Assembly: GCA_001599595.1 (NCBI GenBank) | Contig: BCHH01000002.1 | Location: 3,622,077-3,686,076 of the forward strand | Source of the DNA: Beverwykella pulmonaria | Taxonomy: Eukaryota > Ascomycota > Dothideomycetes > Pleosporales > Melanommataceae | Length of the DNA: 64,000 nucleotides | Reading direction: 5' to 3' | Translations under genes and position numbers: made by a program | In this document: positions 10,264 through 20,826 of the stretch, one piece after another | Position numbering within the stretch: the first letter of the stretch is position 1 | Layout of the letters: each line of letters starts with the position of its first letter | The notes under the pieces: model-generated | Database searches by the model: none | Told to the model about the DNA's origin: nothing | Seen by the model: the letters and a program-made list of their open reading frames with translations, nothing else

Positions 10264-11136
10264 ATGCCGAAAGATCTGATATTCACTCCCATTCCCTACG
10301 CAACTTCGGAGGTTCCAATAGCGAGTATAGTCTCCAATCTTCTGCGGCCAAAAGAAGACCTGTGCTCCGCGATAAAGGCATCCCCCGATGACTACGAAAC
10401 TCGTCCACTTTCAGACTATGACGGGACACTGAAGGCAGATGTCGCGAAAGGGTTCTTTGCTCAAATCTCCAGACTGTTACAGCTCTCAGGAGAAACCGCA
10501 CAGAATGTCAGCTTACACATATGTGCCGAACGGGGAAAACACTACGAATTGAATTCGCCAAAGGCTGTTTGGGAAATTCTTGTTGCCCAAGAAGAGGCCA
10601 GGAAATTCTTGAGTGGTGCCATCAAACACGAAAGAGACTGTTGGTTCGTAACCGCCATACGAACTTTCATTGATGCTAAGGTCGAGGTAGAAAACGGACG
10701 GGGTAGAAGTTGGACAATCAAAGCTGATGTTCCAACTGGAGAAATCATCAAAGGCGTTACCGGAGCTACAATTGGGACATTAGGTGACATTGGTGGAGGT
10801 GTAAACAGGAGGTGGGAGTCAGATAGCAAGGAGTCATTCAAGGTGGAGGGTGAACGAATATTTGCTCTCGAGTTCCGGAAGATCATCATCATGGAGAAAA
10901 GCAAGCCTGCTTCTGCAGCAATTGCGAATGGGGTAACAATGAGGACGCTGGCGGATTTCCGTGGTTCAGCAGCGCTAGAAACGGAATTCGTACTCGGGTT
11001 TGAAAACACTAGCGAGTCGCTGAGTGCTTACAAAGATGTACTGGGTGAGCTGGAGAAAGTAAACAGCGTGGATTCCGGAGAAAGTTCTCACTATATTGTT
11101 CCGGAGTTGGCGGATATTAGTGAGGAGGACTACTAG
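10264..11136 (+). CDS. Fungal gasdermin-like protein (probable HET-Q1/RCD-1-type)
   Basis: A single exon of 290 residues. There is no classical signal peptide and no long hydrophobic segment. Residues about 115-215 carry the layout I associate with fungal gasdermin homologues: an amphipathic strand 'CWFVTAIRTFIDAKVEVE', a Gly-rich loop region 'GVTGATIGTLGDIGGG', then 'FKVEGERIFALEFRKIII'. Gasdermin N-terminal domains oligomerise and form membrane pores after a protease removes an inhibitory C-terminal part; fungal members are about 250-290 residues with a short tail (family knowledge). The acidic tail after about residue 235, ending 'VPELADISEEDY', would be the removable piece (inference). 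The divergent CHAT gene supports this reading. The assignment comes from pattern memory and context, not a search; a fungal protein of unknown fold remains possible. Confidence 0.6.
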   Translation: MPKDLIFTPIPYATSEVPIASIVSNLLRPKEDLCSAIKASPDDYETRPLSDYDGTLKADVAKGFFAQISRLLQLSGETAQNVSLHICAERGKHYELNSPKAVWEILVAQEEARKFLSGAIKHERDCWFVTAIRTFIDAKVEVENGRGRSWTIKADVPTGEIIKGVTGATIGTLGDIGGGVNRRWESDSKESFKVEGERIFALEFRKIIIMEKSKPASAAIANGVTMRTLADFRGSAALETEFVLGFENTSESLSAYKDVLGELEKVNSVDSGESSHYIVPELADISEEDY

Positions 11137-12180
11137 TAGTTACGCCGGAAGCAGGATATACATTGTAGTACAGCAAATGCAGACGTAATCTGAATCAACT
11201 TGTCTACAAGCTGATCTTTCCTTTTTAACGCTTGGCTTTTTGATAGGCACCAGCGCCATCACCCGCTTTACTATGAGCCACCTTTCTTTTAACGCTTCTC
11301 GCACTCTTGTCTTCTTTAGACTTAAGTGGGATCCTGCATTTCTGGAATCCTATTCTACTGGCTTTCTGGTTGAATGCACCTTCTGCCACAGTAAGTGGTG
11401 GTCTATATCCGTAGATTATAGCGGTTGACGTTGCTGGGTTGTAAGATGGACTATGGGCATATTTTTGGGCTGAACAAGGTGGGCTGGTTGAAGCTAACTG
11501 GTCAAAAAGTTATGACGACGGAGTTAAATGTTGGGGGGTGGGGTTTGCCCATACCAGACGCCGCCAAAGTTGCAGCTAGATGAGGCGCTCGGGATGCGGA
11601 GTGGGAGCTGGGGGATGGATGACGATTTGATTGTGAGATATTGGAACCTTATGCCTTTGTTATGCGACTTTGTTAGGCGAGCCCGAACGCGTTCTTTATG
11701 TTGGCTTTGCCATTGCTCTTGTACTAGGCCTTGTTGCATGGTGGAGTCTACTCTGTTTCTTCTATGTATTTAGTTATTTTGCTTGACTATCTCTGCGATT
11801 TTGGAGGTTATGAAGTGAAGGAGAGACTTATCTGCTGCTTCCGCGATGTTAGTAACTAGATTAAGTAATACACCCACCAAAAATTAGCCTTGCACGTAGG
11901 TACAAAATATGGGCTTACTGCAACACGTGTGTATTGATGGATTAGATGTGCTCGTCTCCTCTGTGATATACAACACAATCGTATGTGTTTGGAGTGAAAA
12001 TACCTTCACCGTATGCCCCATTCGTAATAGATCCCCAGATATAGTTCTTTCCTCATATTCCACGCAATATTCATCCACACATCATATCCAGCCATATATC
12101 CATCTCCTACTTTCCATTCTAGCCATCCCACAATGGCCATACACACAGAGACCATCCAGATATCATCAAAAATCTTGATG
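11137..12180. other. Intergenic, no supported gene
   Basis: Convergent 3' region between the gasdermin-like gene and the orphan gene. Small frames occur on both strands (for example 11,240-11,428 +, and a Lys-rich frame on the complement of 11,222-11,420) without recognisable domains. Confidence 0.4.
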
Positions 12181-13425
12181 TCAAACCTCCTTGCACTCCT
12201 CTCGGCACACCAAGTGCTCGCAACATTGGCAAATAGCAAGGCCGCACTCCTTAGTGCTGACGTAACCGCATTGGCAACACAGATACCCGGTACCCTCACC
12301 CCAGGGGACTTGTAGATCTTCAGTGCCAACAAGCGGTTCATCCTCATGTGTCCAAGATTGCAAAAAGTTGACAAGCGTATCGGTATTGGCGGCAAATGGA
12401 TCACGCAAGCCGATTTGCAACATTTGGGGTATCATGAATGGCATGAACTGGTCGGCAAGGGCATCGGCGTTAGCAAAAAATGGGTCATATGCCTCGATCT
12501 GCGGGACTTGGGATGTCATGTCTGGCATGAACGGCTCCAAAGGGGCATCGAAGTCAAACGATGCTCCTCGTGTTGGGTCCATCTGAGAGAACTTAGAGAA
12601 CCGAGAGATATGGGATATCATGTCAGGCATGAACCAGTTGTCAGGGGCACGGGAAGCGAGCGAAGCTCCCAGGGTTGAGTCCATTTGAGAGACTTGAGGT
12701 AGCTGAGAGAGTTGTGGTATTATATATAGCATTTCCTGAGGGGCAATTTTGGATGACTCGAACGGCGAATATGCATCAGAGCCAACTAAGAAGTCCCGAT
12801 GGTTGATATCATTGTGCGAGATGGTCATGTGCGCTTCGGTAGGTCGCTCGGGGTGCTCATCACCGTCAACTGCAGTTGGTGGTGAGTGCTGTCCCTCTGA
12901 ACTTGAACCGGCGCCGCTGATGATCCGATTCGAGTAGAATTGAACTGCTTGCTGTGGACATTGAAGAAATTCTTGACCAATGAGAAGATCTGCCGTAAGA
13001 GGGGCTTTCTTCATCTCCCGTTCAAGCCAGATGATATGATCGACGATGTCTGATTTCTCCCAGTGCTGAAACTCAACTGGATTGCCTCCGTAGCGGGAAA
13101 GCAACTCCTCGACTAACGGGCGTTGCTTTTTTATGAGATGCTCTCGCGAAAAGACTCGAGTCCTCGGTCTTTCGTTTCCCCAAGGTTCGTGCAGACTTTT
13201 TAGGGCAGTGCTCACCACTAGCGGTCTCAGGCTCTTCACCCAGTATTCGCGAGGAAGCCTATCCCGGTGACCAGGTGTTGAAGGTGGTGCAGTTGAGTGT
13301 TGCTGTTCCTCGTGGGCTGGAGATAGGGCCCGCTGCGGGCTCGTCGGTGGGATCGAAATCGTAGACGAAAGAGGACTCGAGAATCGCTGCTGGAACAGCG
13401 TGTCGGCTCTCACTGACTCTGCCAT
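12181..13425 (-). CDS. Orphan protein with C-terminal Cys-rich zinc-ribbon-like tail
   Basis: I place the start at 13425 (N-terminus 'MAESVRADTLFQQRF'), giving 414 residues. The frame is open further upstream to 13707, but that part looks non-coding. Residues about 1-60 are Ser/Pro-rich. Residues about 60-150 are basic and helical ('DRLPREYWVKSLRPLVVS'). Residues about 240-375 contain four imperfect repeats with the pattern 'FMPDMxSxxxxF' and 'DPFxANxDxL'. The last 30 residues hold eight or more Cys in CxxC pairs ('LCCQCGYVSTKECGLAICQCC'), suggesting a zinc ribbon. No family is recognised. It may be a fast-evolving accessory gene. Confidence 0.5.
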   Translation of the reverse strand: MAESVRADTLFQQRFSSPLSSTISIPPTSPQRALSPAHEEQQHSTAPPSTPGHRDRLPREYWVKSLRPLVVSTALKSLHEPWGNERPRTRVFSREHLIKKQRPLVEELLSRYGGNPVEFQHWEKSDIVDHIIWLEREMKKAPLTADLLIGQEFLQCPQQAVQFYSNRIISGAGSSSEGQHSPPTAVDGDEHPERPTEAHMTISHNDINHRDFLVGSDAYSPFESSKIAPQEMLYIIPQLSQLPQVSQMDSTLGASLASRAPDNWFMPDMISHISRFSKFSQMDPTRGASFDFDAPLEPFMPDMTSQVPQIEAYDPFFANADALADQFMPFMIPQMLQIGLRDPFAANTDTLVNFLQSWTHEDEPLVGTEDLQVPWGEGTGYLCCQCGYVSTKECGLAICQCCEHLVCREECKEV

Positions 13426-14413
13426 GATGGACAAGAGAAGAACTGCACATATAGTATAGTAGGACAGACAAATAGGGAGAAAGCACCGCGACTGATATCG
13501 CGTGCACCTGAAGTAACAATAGACAGAAGTGAGGGTTGAGGCAGACGCGAGACGCGAGCGTGAGGTTGCTGATTTAAAGTAGAAGGGGGGACTAGCCAGC
13601 TTATGAACGGGGCTTGAGGGTGGTGAAAGAAATGGTGAAAGTGAAAGACAGCACGCAGACCGAGCTGCGTGGTGACAGATGAGATATGAAGAGCAATAGA
13701 CTAGCACACTGAGACTTCAAAGTTGCACCTACCGGGACTGTCTTCTGAATGACCCAGTGTGCTTCAAAGAGTCCGCTCTTTTCAACATACAGATGATAGT
13801 GCTTGGCTCTTTCCCATGACTTCGGGTTCATATGACTAGAATTTTCGTAAAATTTCAAAGACGATGAATACGACAAGAAAGAAGCGAATTCAAGTCGCGA
13901 GAAGTTACCCAGCTTAATATTGTGATCAAATTTAGCACAGACGCAGGCCATCAGATATCGCTCTCATATTGAGCTTCTGAATTTCAAGAACATACCTGCT
14001 ATTGTGTATAGGCTCCTAAATATAATACTGTATTCCAGAGGTGCCGCATATATTCGGTTCCTATAACATGGCTACCTTCAATCCGGGTAATTTGCGATGA
14101 GACAAAATAATTATTTCTCACTAGCGTATACCTGACGCCGTGACATGATGTTCGCCTAGATCAAAAATTCCCTAATCAAGGTAGTGAGGCACAGTATCAG
14201 CCTATCACTTGTTGATCCCTAGTGGAGTCGCTCGGCCGCTTAGGTCCGCCCGCAGCTAACCCGAGATACTTTCCGTTTGCGGTGAACGCCGAATTGGATC
14301 CGGCAATAGGCATCGCCCCTCCACTTTTGTTCGGAAAGATAAAGGCCCAGAGGACCAGCTTCCCTCCTGCAAGCACACTTTCCCATATCCCAAGTCTTGA
14401 GCATAATTTCGAG
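13426..14413. other. Divergent intergenic region
   Basis: Upstream of both the leftward orphan gene and the rightward DUF1479 gene. Pyrimidine/purine-rich stretches near 13,600-13,650 look like 5' untranslated DNA. No further gene is supported. Confidence 0.4.
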
Positions 14414-15899
14414 ATGCCTTCCACAGTGCAGGTCCAGCTGCTCGAGGAGACTACAGTGCAGTTAGTCTGGCACTACTTCAGTCAAGATGGCCTAAACTAA
14501 TAGCGTCTTGTTCCAGGGTCCCATTGCTTGAGCCGAGATTCGCCGATCTGAAGAAAGCGCTGGTCAAGCCGGAGCACAAGCAAAAGGTCATTGATTCATA
14601 CGAACAGTTGTGTAAGGTCCTTGAAAATGAAGCCGACTTCATTGCCAAACATGGCCCGTCAATGGTTCCTGAAATTGACTTCGGTGAGGTACAAAAGAAT
14701 GGTATGCTTCGCGTCATCGTTTAGGGGGTTTAGGCACATGATTGACTTGCTCTTCAGGCGGCAAACTTCCAGAGGACTTCGCAGACTTGGTCAGAGATCG
14801 CGGATGCGTAATCTTGCGAAATGTAGTTCCAGAAGAGCAGGCCGTGAGATGGGAGCACGAGCTCATTGAATACACCAAACGACATCCCGATGTTGGGGGC
14901 ATCCCAATTCACAACCCTCAGAATTGGAGTCTTTGGTGGACGCCGGCCCAGGTGCAGATTCGAAGCCACCCTCGCGTTTTGGAAGCCATGGGGTGTGTAA
15001 GCCAGCTGTGGAAAGTCAATGATCCTACGTTACCTGTGGATTTGAGCAGTCAGGTCGCGTACCCGGATCGGTTTCGCATTCGAAATCCCTCCAAGGACGC
15101 AGAGTACACTCTGCCCTATCATCTTGATAGCGGAGCCATCGAACGATGGGAAGATCCAATAAACAGGTCCAACTATCGTGCCATCTTTGAAGGCGACTGG
15201 AAGAATTGGGATGGCTGGGTAGCCGACCAGAGAATTGAGGCAAAGTCCGACCTCTATCATATAGGCAATAGTTGTTCGTGCTGGAGATCGTTGCAAGGTT
15301 GGTTATCTCTAGCTCACTGCAACACTGGTGAGGGAACACTCCGAGTGCTTCCCAATCTGAAGGCTTCTGTGGCCTACATGATGCTTCAACCGCTTTTCCA
15401 TTCTGGACAGTTTGACAACACACAGCCTACTTTTCCTGGTGCTGTCCCTGGCAACACTCAATTCAAACCAACAACTGACTTCCATCCTCATTTGGCCATG
15501 GAGAAATCCGTTGTGGGCATTCCTCCTGTTCGACCCGGAGATTACGTTTACTGGCACTGCGATCTCATCCACGAAGTGGACAGGTTCAACTGGGGAACAC
15601 GCAACTCAAGCGCCGTGTATAACGCCTGCAATCCGCTGACGCCATATAATATTGACTCTATATTATCAATCCGGGACGATTTCAACCAATGCCGTGTGCC
15701 ACGCGACTTTGCCGGCTCGCCCGCTCTCAAAGGGCTGGAGTCAGACCACGCTGATCATGGCGCGCGGCTTGAGAACATATTGAGTGAGGAAGGACTGAGA
15801 GCCATGGGGTTGAAGAAATTGGACGTCGATGAGGAGGGCTTAACCGATGGTCAACGAGAAGTGCGTCGGCTGGCAAATGCAAAGTTGGGCTTTGTTTGA
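14414..15899 (+). CDS. DUF1479 (YbiU-like) putative Fe(II)/2-oxoglutarate dioxygenase
   Basis: Three exons: 14414-14460, 14517-14701 and 14758-15899. Both introns are 56 nt with GT-AG ends, and the frame is kept across both. The product is about 457 residues. Family features are 'GCVILRNVVPEEQAVRWEHE' near residue 90, 'NPQNWSLWWTPAQVQIRSHP', 'YHLDSGAIERWED' (candidate metal ligands His/Asp), 'GEGTLRVLPNLK' and 'YWHCDLIHEVD' (second candidate ligand His). DUF1479 proteins belong to the cupin-like/phytanoyl dioxygenase group and are usually single-gene cytosolic enzymes of unknown substrate in fungi. The initial ATG gives 'MPSTVQVQLLEE' and reads straight into the conserved part after splicing. 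The family is confident; the substrate is unknown. Confidence 0.85.
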
Positions 15900-16917
15900 A
15901 AGTGGACTTGAGAGGGCGGAGTTATTTTTAGATACTAAGTGTTCTTTCCAACCATTTGTTTGTTGGTACTTCCTTTGGTATCCGAGATTTCGATGTAGTC
16001 CAGAAGGGGGCGGGGTATTCGGCTGTGTCTGTACAAGGAGCAGCTAGACTTTACAGTAACTCTGGATAGATAGAACGTCTTAGCATTTTCAACACGGGCA
16101 CTTCATGCTACATGCTATACGTCTCGCCTTGTAAGCATAGTAACTGCTTCCGTCGATTTAGGTGCGGAGATATCCGCCTATGGGAGCAACAGGGACGAAA
16201 CACCGATTTCATCGAAGCTGTGGGCTGATTGATATCGTGAGATTAAACACGCGGTGAAAAGAAGTTGTGGCGGGCTTTGGATGGTATTCACTACTAGAAG
16301 GGAAAGAAAGGATGGGGAAAGAATGTGACAGCCAGGGAGAGTTTGGAGTCCTCTCCTGTGCTACAGTGTTAGCGGCTTAGCAATTATCGGCTCTACTGCG
16401 ACATTTCATGCGTCAATTCGCCTAGCGCTCAAGATCCAGCACCTCAACATCATTCTGCTCAACATGCGCCGCCTCATGATGAATATTAACCCATACGCTT
16501 GAGCTCAGGATGATGGGCCCAGCTTCGTTAGGTTTCCTGGACAGGTCGCCCAGCCAAATGGTAGATCTGAAAGCCCCCAATCATACTCACATATCTCCTA
16601 CCTGGCTTAGTACCATTCCCCTCTCTCTATCAATCTGAAACAAGCATTGGTGTAGCGGAACGTTCGTGTCGCAATGTTTTCTTAATGTCCATTCATTCAA
16701 GGAGAATTTGTGTTCGTTCTATCGACGTGAGGATGCTCGCATTTCAGCAATATATCACGCGAATGACAGCACGAAAGAAGCCCAAACTCCACACCAATCT
16801 TGACGAGCTTGCAAAGATGTGCACGGACAGAGATCTTGATAGATGAAGCAGATTGCAGAGAAAGGAAAAAAAAAGGCTTGCACCCCCCATTCCAGATCAA
16901 CCGCATCTTGGAATTCC
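15900..16917. other. Convergent intergenic region with a small unassigned frame
   Basis: Lies between the convergent DUF1479 and SDR genes. On the minus strand, 16422-16570 reads a clean 48-codon frame ('TIWLGDLSRKPNEAG' ... 'AHVEQNDVEVLDLER') ending in TAG at 16422. It looks protein-like, but I could not find an upstream exon joined by a believable intron, so it is not called as a gene. Confidence 0.3.
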
Positions 16918-18041
16918 CTACTTGGCGAGGCTCTTCGGGGGCTCCGTGGGAGGCCCCTCGGGGGTGATGTAGCACTTAGTCATGCCGCCGTCGACCACAA
17001 AGTCGGTACCGTTGACGAAGCTGCTCTCGTCGCTGGCAAGGAAGAGCACGGCTTGTGCCTGCTCGACTGCCTCGCCGAATCGGCCGGTCGGGAAGTGGAT
17101 CTCGCGGCGCGCGCGCTTGGCTGCATCGTCGCCGAGCCAGTCCTGAAGAAGGGGGGTGCTGCTGATGTCGGTCTCAACCCATAGCGAATACTATACAAAG
17201 GAACTCACTTTAGTGGAGCCGGACAGAGCGAGTTGAACCTGAAGCCCTCCCTCGCGTGGGTGATGGCCAGCTCCCTCGTCAGCGCCATCACAGCACCCTT
17301 ACTCGCCGTATACGCAAGCTGGGGCGTCGCACTGCCCACGATCGCCACCACACTTGCAGTATTGATGACGCTTGCAGTCTTCTTCGCATGCTTCCTGAAG
17401 CTCAGCACGGCATGCTTGCTGCCGAACCACACGCCTTTGACGTTGATCGCCTGCGTCAGATCCCAGATCTTTTCGGGGGTGTCGATGGCATCGGCGTCAT
17501 CAGCGTGCATGATTCCGGCATTGTTGAAGATGACGTCGAGGCCGCCCCAGGAATCCACGTGCTCGACCATAGCCTTGACGTCGGCTTCCTTGGACACATC
17601 GGTGATTTTGGTCTCTACCTTCTTGGCTTCTGGGACCACTTCTTTCAGTTTGGCGGCGGCTTTTACAAGGGCTGGGCCGGAGATGTCGGCCATGAGCACG
17701 TTGGCGCCTTCTCGGGAGAAGAGAATGCATGTCTCCAGGCCGATACCGCTGTCATGGAGTTAGTGGTGATGGGATGGTAAACGTTTGTGGGATAATCTAA
17801 GAAAAGAGTGGAGTCATCTTGTAGTCTTAGAAATGGATATCAGAGGGGTATCAACGGTTCGGCGAGCTTTCCACCCAAAGTAGGACTGAGCGATGGATGA
17901 ACTAAGGGTAAGATAGATTTTGCATGAAAATTGAGAGCAGGTATGAAATTCTCCAAAGCTCGAACACGAAGTGATATGATAGCGAGATGCTTACCCTGCT
18001 GCTCCCGTGACGACGCAGTTCTTGCCTTCGAGACGGCCCAT
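16918..18041 (-). CDS. Short-chain dehydrogenase/reductase (classical SDR)
   Basis: Three exons on the complement: 18041-17995, 17748-17209 and 17161-16918, giving 276 residues. Junctions are GTAAG...CAG and GTGAGT...CAG and keep the frame; the second intron is only 47 nt. Motifs in order are 'VVTGAAGGIG' (split by intron 1; dinucleotide binding), 'NNAG' near residue 92, a Ser-containing 'VINTASVVAI' strand, 'YTASKGAVMALTRE' (catalytic Tyr-x3-Lys), 'FNSLCPAPL' and a C-terminal 'NGTDFVVDGG'. These are the hallmarks of classical NAD(P)-dependent SDRs. The start gives 'MGRLEGKNCVVTG', a typical N-terminus. The gene is divergent from the glutamine-synthetase-like gene across a shared region with GATA motifs, suggesting joint nitrogen control (inference). 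The substrate is unknown. Confidence 0.9.
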
Positions 18042-18984
18042 GTTTGAATGGATTGGTTTTGGAAGTCGAAAATTGGTGCAGGTCGAGACCCTGTTTCCAG
18101 GTCAGGAAGACAAGCCAAGGTCTTGAGGTCGCTATAGGAGGAGAATGGCAAAGTATGACTAATATTAACTGCAGTGTATTATCCCGTGCATCTGAAGAAT
18201 GAAGAACGGGAATCAAGCACAGAACCACTTACCGTTACCAAGATGAAGCAAGAAGAGCAAGAAGAGAGATGTCGCAGTTAGGTGAGAAAGAGCAGACGTT
18301 GAAGCGTTGGAGTACGGAAGCTGTGGTGAGGAATGTCCGGGTAGGTTCGCCGGTGGGAGTCCATCGCAGTCACGCGTCCCGATAATCGGCCCAAAGTGGA
18401 TTGTGTTAGATAAGAGTTAGATCCAATGGCGGCCCCATTTGCTGAACCTATCATGTTGATCTTGGGCGGTGTGTTCGCGAAGAAGGTGTGACATGTCGTT
18501 AACCATGGCGACGACGGCTACGATGCGAACTCTAAGACGCGTGATGCTTTTAAGTCAGGCCCGTGGAGCGGCGACAACGTTGCGGGAGACGGACCCCGCC
18601 AATCAATATAAGGCGGGGTCGTCGCTGGCACACGTTCAATTTGAAGGGCGACGAGGCAATAAGGCCGGACTTCTTCTTTACTGGGACATCTGCCCTATAG
18701 CGTGTGTTTTCGTCCATTCCTTGTGTGTATATATACCGTACCACTACCGCCCCAGATATCGCGAATCATCCCCAATTCAGGTATGACCTCATCCATGTCT
18801 CAATGCCAAGGCCGCTCCAAAGCGCACCCCTCATTGGCCCGAGCTTGCCTATCTCACAAACCTGCTTGCCTGCTAGGGAAGCTCGATGCGGCTACAAACA
18901 CACTTATCTTCATCTTAATCCGACCTCCATCCTGCCTTTGGAGAGCTACCTCTTTCGCCAATTCCACCTCAGGCCTCGCCCACA
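18042..18984. promoter_or_regulatory. Shared SDR / glutamine-synthetase-like promoter with GATA sites
   Basis: A 943-bp divergent interval. Two HGATAR-type motifs lie close together (cGATAA near 18,380 and aGATAA near 18,408), the core recognised by fungal nitrogen GATA factors such as AreA (family knowledge). A pyrimidine-rich tract and a possible 5'-untranslated intron precede the rightward gene. Confidence 0.4.
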
Positions 18985-20631
18985 ATGCCCGACCAGATCG
19001 ACCCCTCCACGATAACCGTCGAATCGCTCCCGGAGCTCCTCAAAAATGACAAGGCCGTCAAAGTCGCCGGCATTGACGTCGACGGCGTGCTGCGCGGCAA
19101 GCTCATGGCGAAGAAGAAGTTCCTGTCTATAGCGCAGGATGGCTTCGGCTTCTGCTCCGTCGTCTTCGGCTGGGACATGCACGACCAGACGTACTTCAAA
19201 GAGCTAGCCATCAGCAACAAGGAGAACGGGTACCGCGACTTGATTGCCGTACCGGACCTCAGCTCCTTTCGACGTATACCATGGGAAAACAACGTCCCGT
19301 TCTTTCTCATCTCGTTCTCGGACCCGGATACAAAATCGAGCTTGAGCGCGTGTCCGAGAAGCTTGCTGAAGCGCACGGTGGATAAGCTGAAGGAGAACGG
19401 ATATGGGGCTATGGCTGGAGGTGAGTACACATATCCCATCCCTTCACCACCACCACCACTCCCTGTGTTCTCAGTCTGAGAAATCAGCCAGGTCTACTCC
19501 CAGGAGCATCAGCTAACCACCTTGCTCTCACCACGTAGCTGAATACGAATTCTACCAATTCCGAGCACCCCAGGCACACGATGGTCCAACGGCGGAACGC
19601 AACTCCTCCTCGACGGCTTCCTTCCTGCGCGAGAACCCCGTGAACTCCCTGCCGAGTCTCACAGAGGGCATGTTCGGATACAGCATAACGCGGCCGGTGC
19701 ACAATCAAGACTACTACTACGGCATCTTCGATGCTTGTATAGACTTCAATTGCGGGATCGAGGGATGGCATACGGAGAGCGGACCTGGTGTGTTTGAAGC
19801 TGTAAGCACGCCGTACCTTCCGTGCTTTCAAGGCAGAGCTGACTGATGTCCTTGCAGGCCCTTGAATTCGGCGAAATAACCGCCATGGCCGATAAAGCCT
19901 CCCTCTTCAAGCTGGTCGTCAAATCCCTCGGCTCCAAATACGGCATTACACCCTGCTTCATGGCGAAGCCTCGCGAAGGCCTGCCCGGCAACTCGGGACA
20001 CATGCACGTTTCCATCGTCGACGACGCTGGCAAGAACCTCTTCTTCCGCGAAACGCCTGACGAGGAGCACAAATGGCAGGACCTAAAACACCTCTCCGAC
20101 TTGGGTAGACACTTCCTCGCAGGGCTGATAGATGGACTTCCGGATATTATGCCGATTCTCGCGCCCAACGTAAATAGTTACAAGAGGCTGGTAGAAAACT
20201 TCTGGGCCCCAGTGACAGTATCTTGGGGCCTGGAGCATCGCGCCGCCTCCATCCGGCTTATTTCCCCGCCCACCTCTTCGCCCAAAGCAACCCGCTTCGA
20301 AGTCCGTGTCCCTGGCGCAGACACAAACCCGCACTTCGTGCTCTCGGCAATCCTGGCCCTCGGCTGGCGCGGCATCACTAAGAAAATGGAGATTGGGGTT
20401 CCGCCGCTGGGTAAAGGGGAAGACGTAGGCGGGAAAGCAGACCAGGGGGTGCGGTTGGCCAAGAGTCTGAAGGAGGCGACGGAGCGGTTTATGAGGAAGG
20501 AGAGTGTGGCGAGGGAGGTGTTTGGGGATGAGTTTGTGGAGCACTTTGGCGGCACGAGACAGCATGAGATTAAGTTGTGGGATGAGGCGGTTACGGATTG
20601 GGAGGTCAGACGGTATATTGAGACGGTTTAG
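18985..20631 (+). CDS. Type-I-like glutamine synthetase family protein (FluG C-terminal/PuuA-like)
   Basis: Three exons: 18985-19420, 19539-19801 and 19858-20631, giving 490 residues with GT-AG introns that keep the frame. The N-terminal beta-grasp part holds 'VAGIDVDGVLRGKLM' and 'GWDMHD'. The catalytic barrel holds 'NSGHMHVSI', 'LAPNVNSYKRL', 'GLEHRAASIRL' and 'ATRFEVRVPGADTNPH', matching ATP/metal- and glutamate-binding segments of type I glutamine synthetases. It lacks the amidohydrolase domain of FluG, so it is a stand-alone synthetase. Proteins of this sort ligate glutamate to amines; gamma-glutamylpolyamine synthesis is one known reaction. The divergent SDR and the convergent aldehyde dehydrogenase would suit amine catabolism, but this is inference only. 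The primary nitrogen-assimilation enzyme of fungi is the different type II form. Confidence 0.85.
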
Positions 20632-20826
20632 GCCGTGACTGATAGATTTGTGCGTTTGGAATTTTGGCCTCATTAGCATGTCTTTGATACCTCTCACACT
20701 TTTTGGAAATTCGATTGTTCTACGCAATATGTGGATTGCTCTTCGTGGCATTATGAGTATTGTATATTCCCATGTCCGAAGAGAATGCTAGGGGAAAGGG
20801 GATCAACTTTGCCTGCTAAACCCTCG

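Noticed and set aside
11222..11420. Lys-rich minus-strand frame downstream of the gasdermin-like gene
   Set aside because: No start, no recognised domain and no splice signals; too little to call.
13426..13707. N-terminal extension of the orphan gene (frame open to 13707)
   Set aside because: The extra residues are Ser/Cys/Leu-rich and look like translated leader DNA; the ATG at 13425 starts a more protein-like sequence.
16422..16570. 48-codon protein-like frame on the minus strand
   Set aside because: No upstream exon joins it by a believable intron; the candidate introns would be only 24-35 nt.
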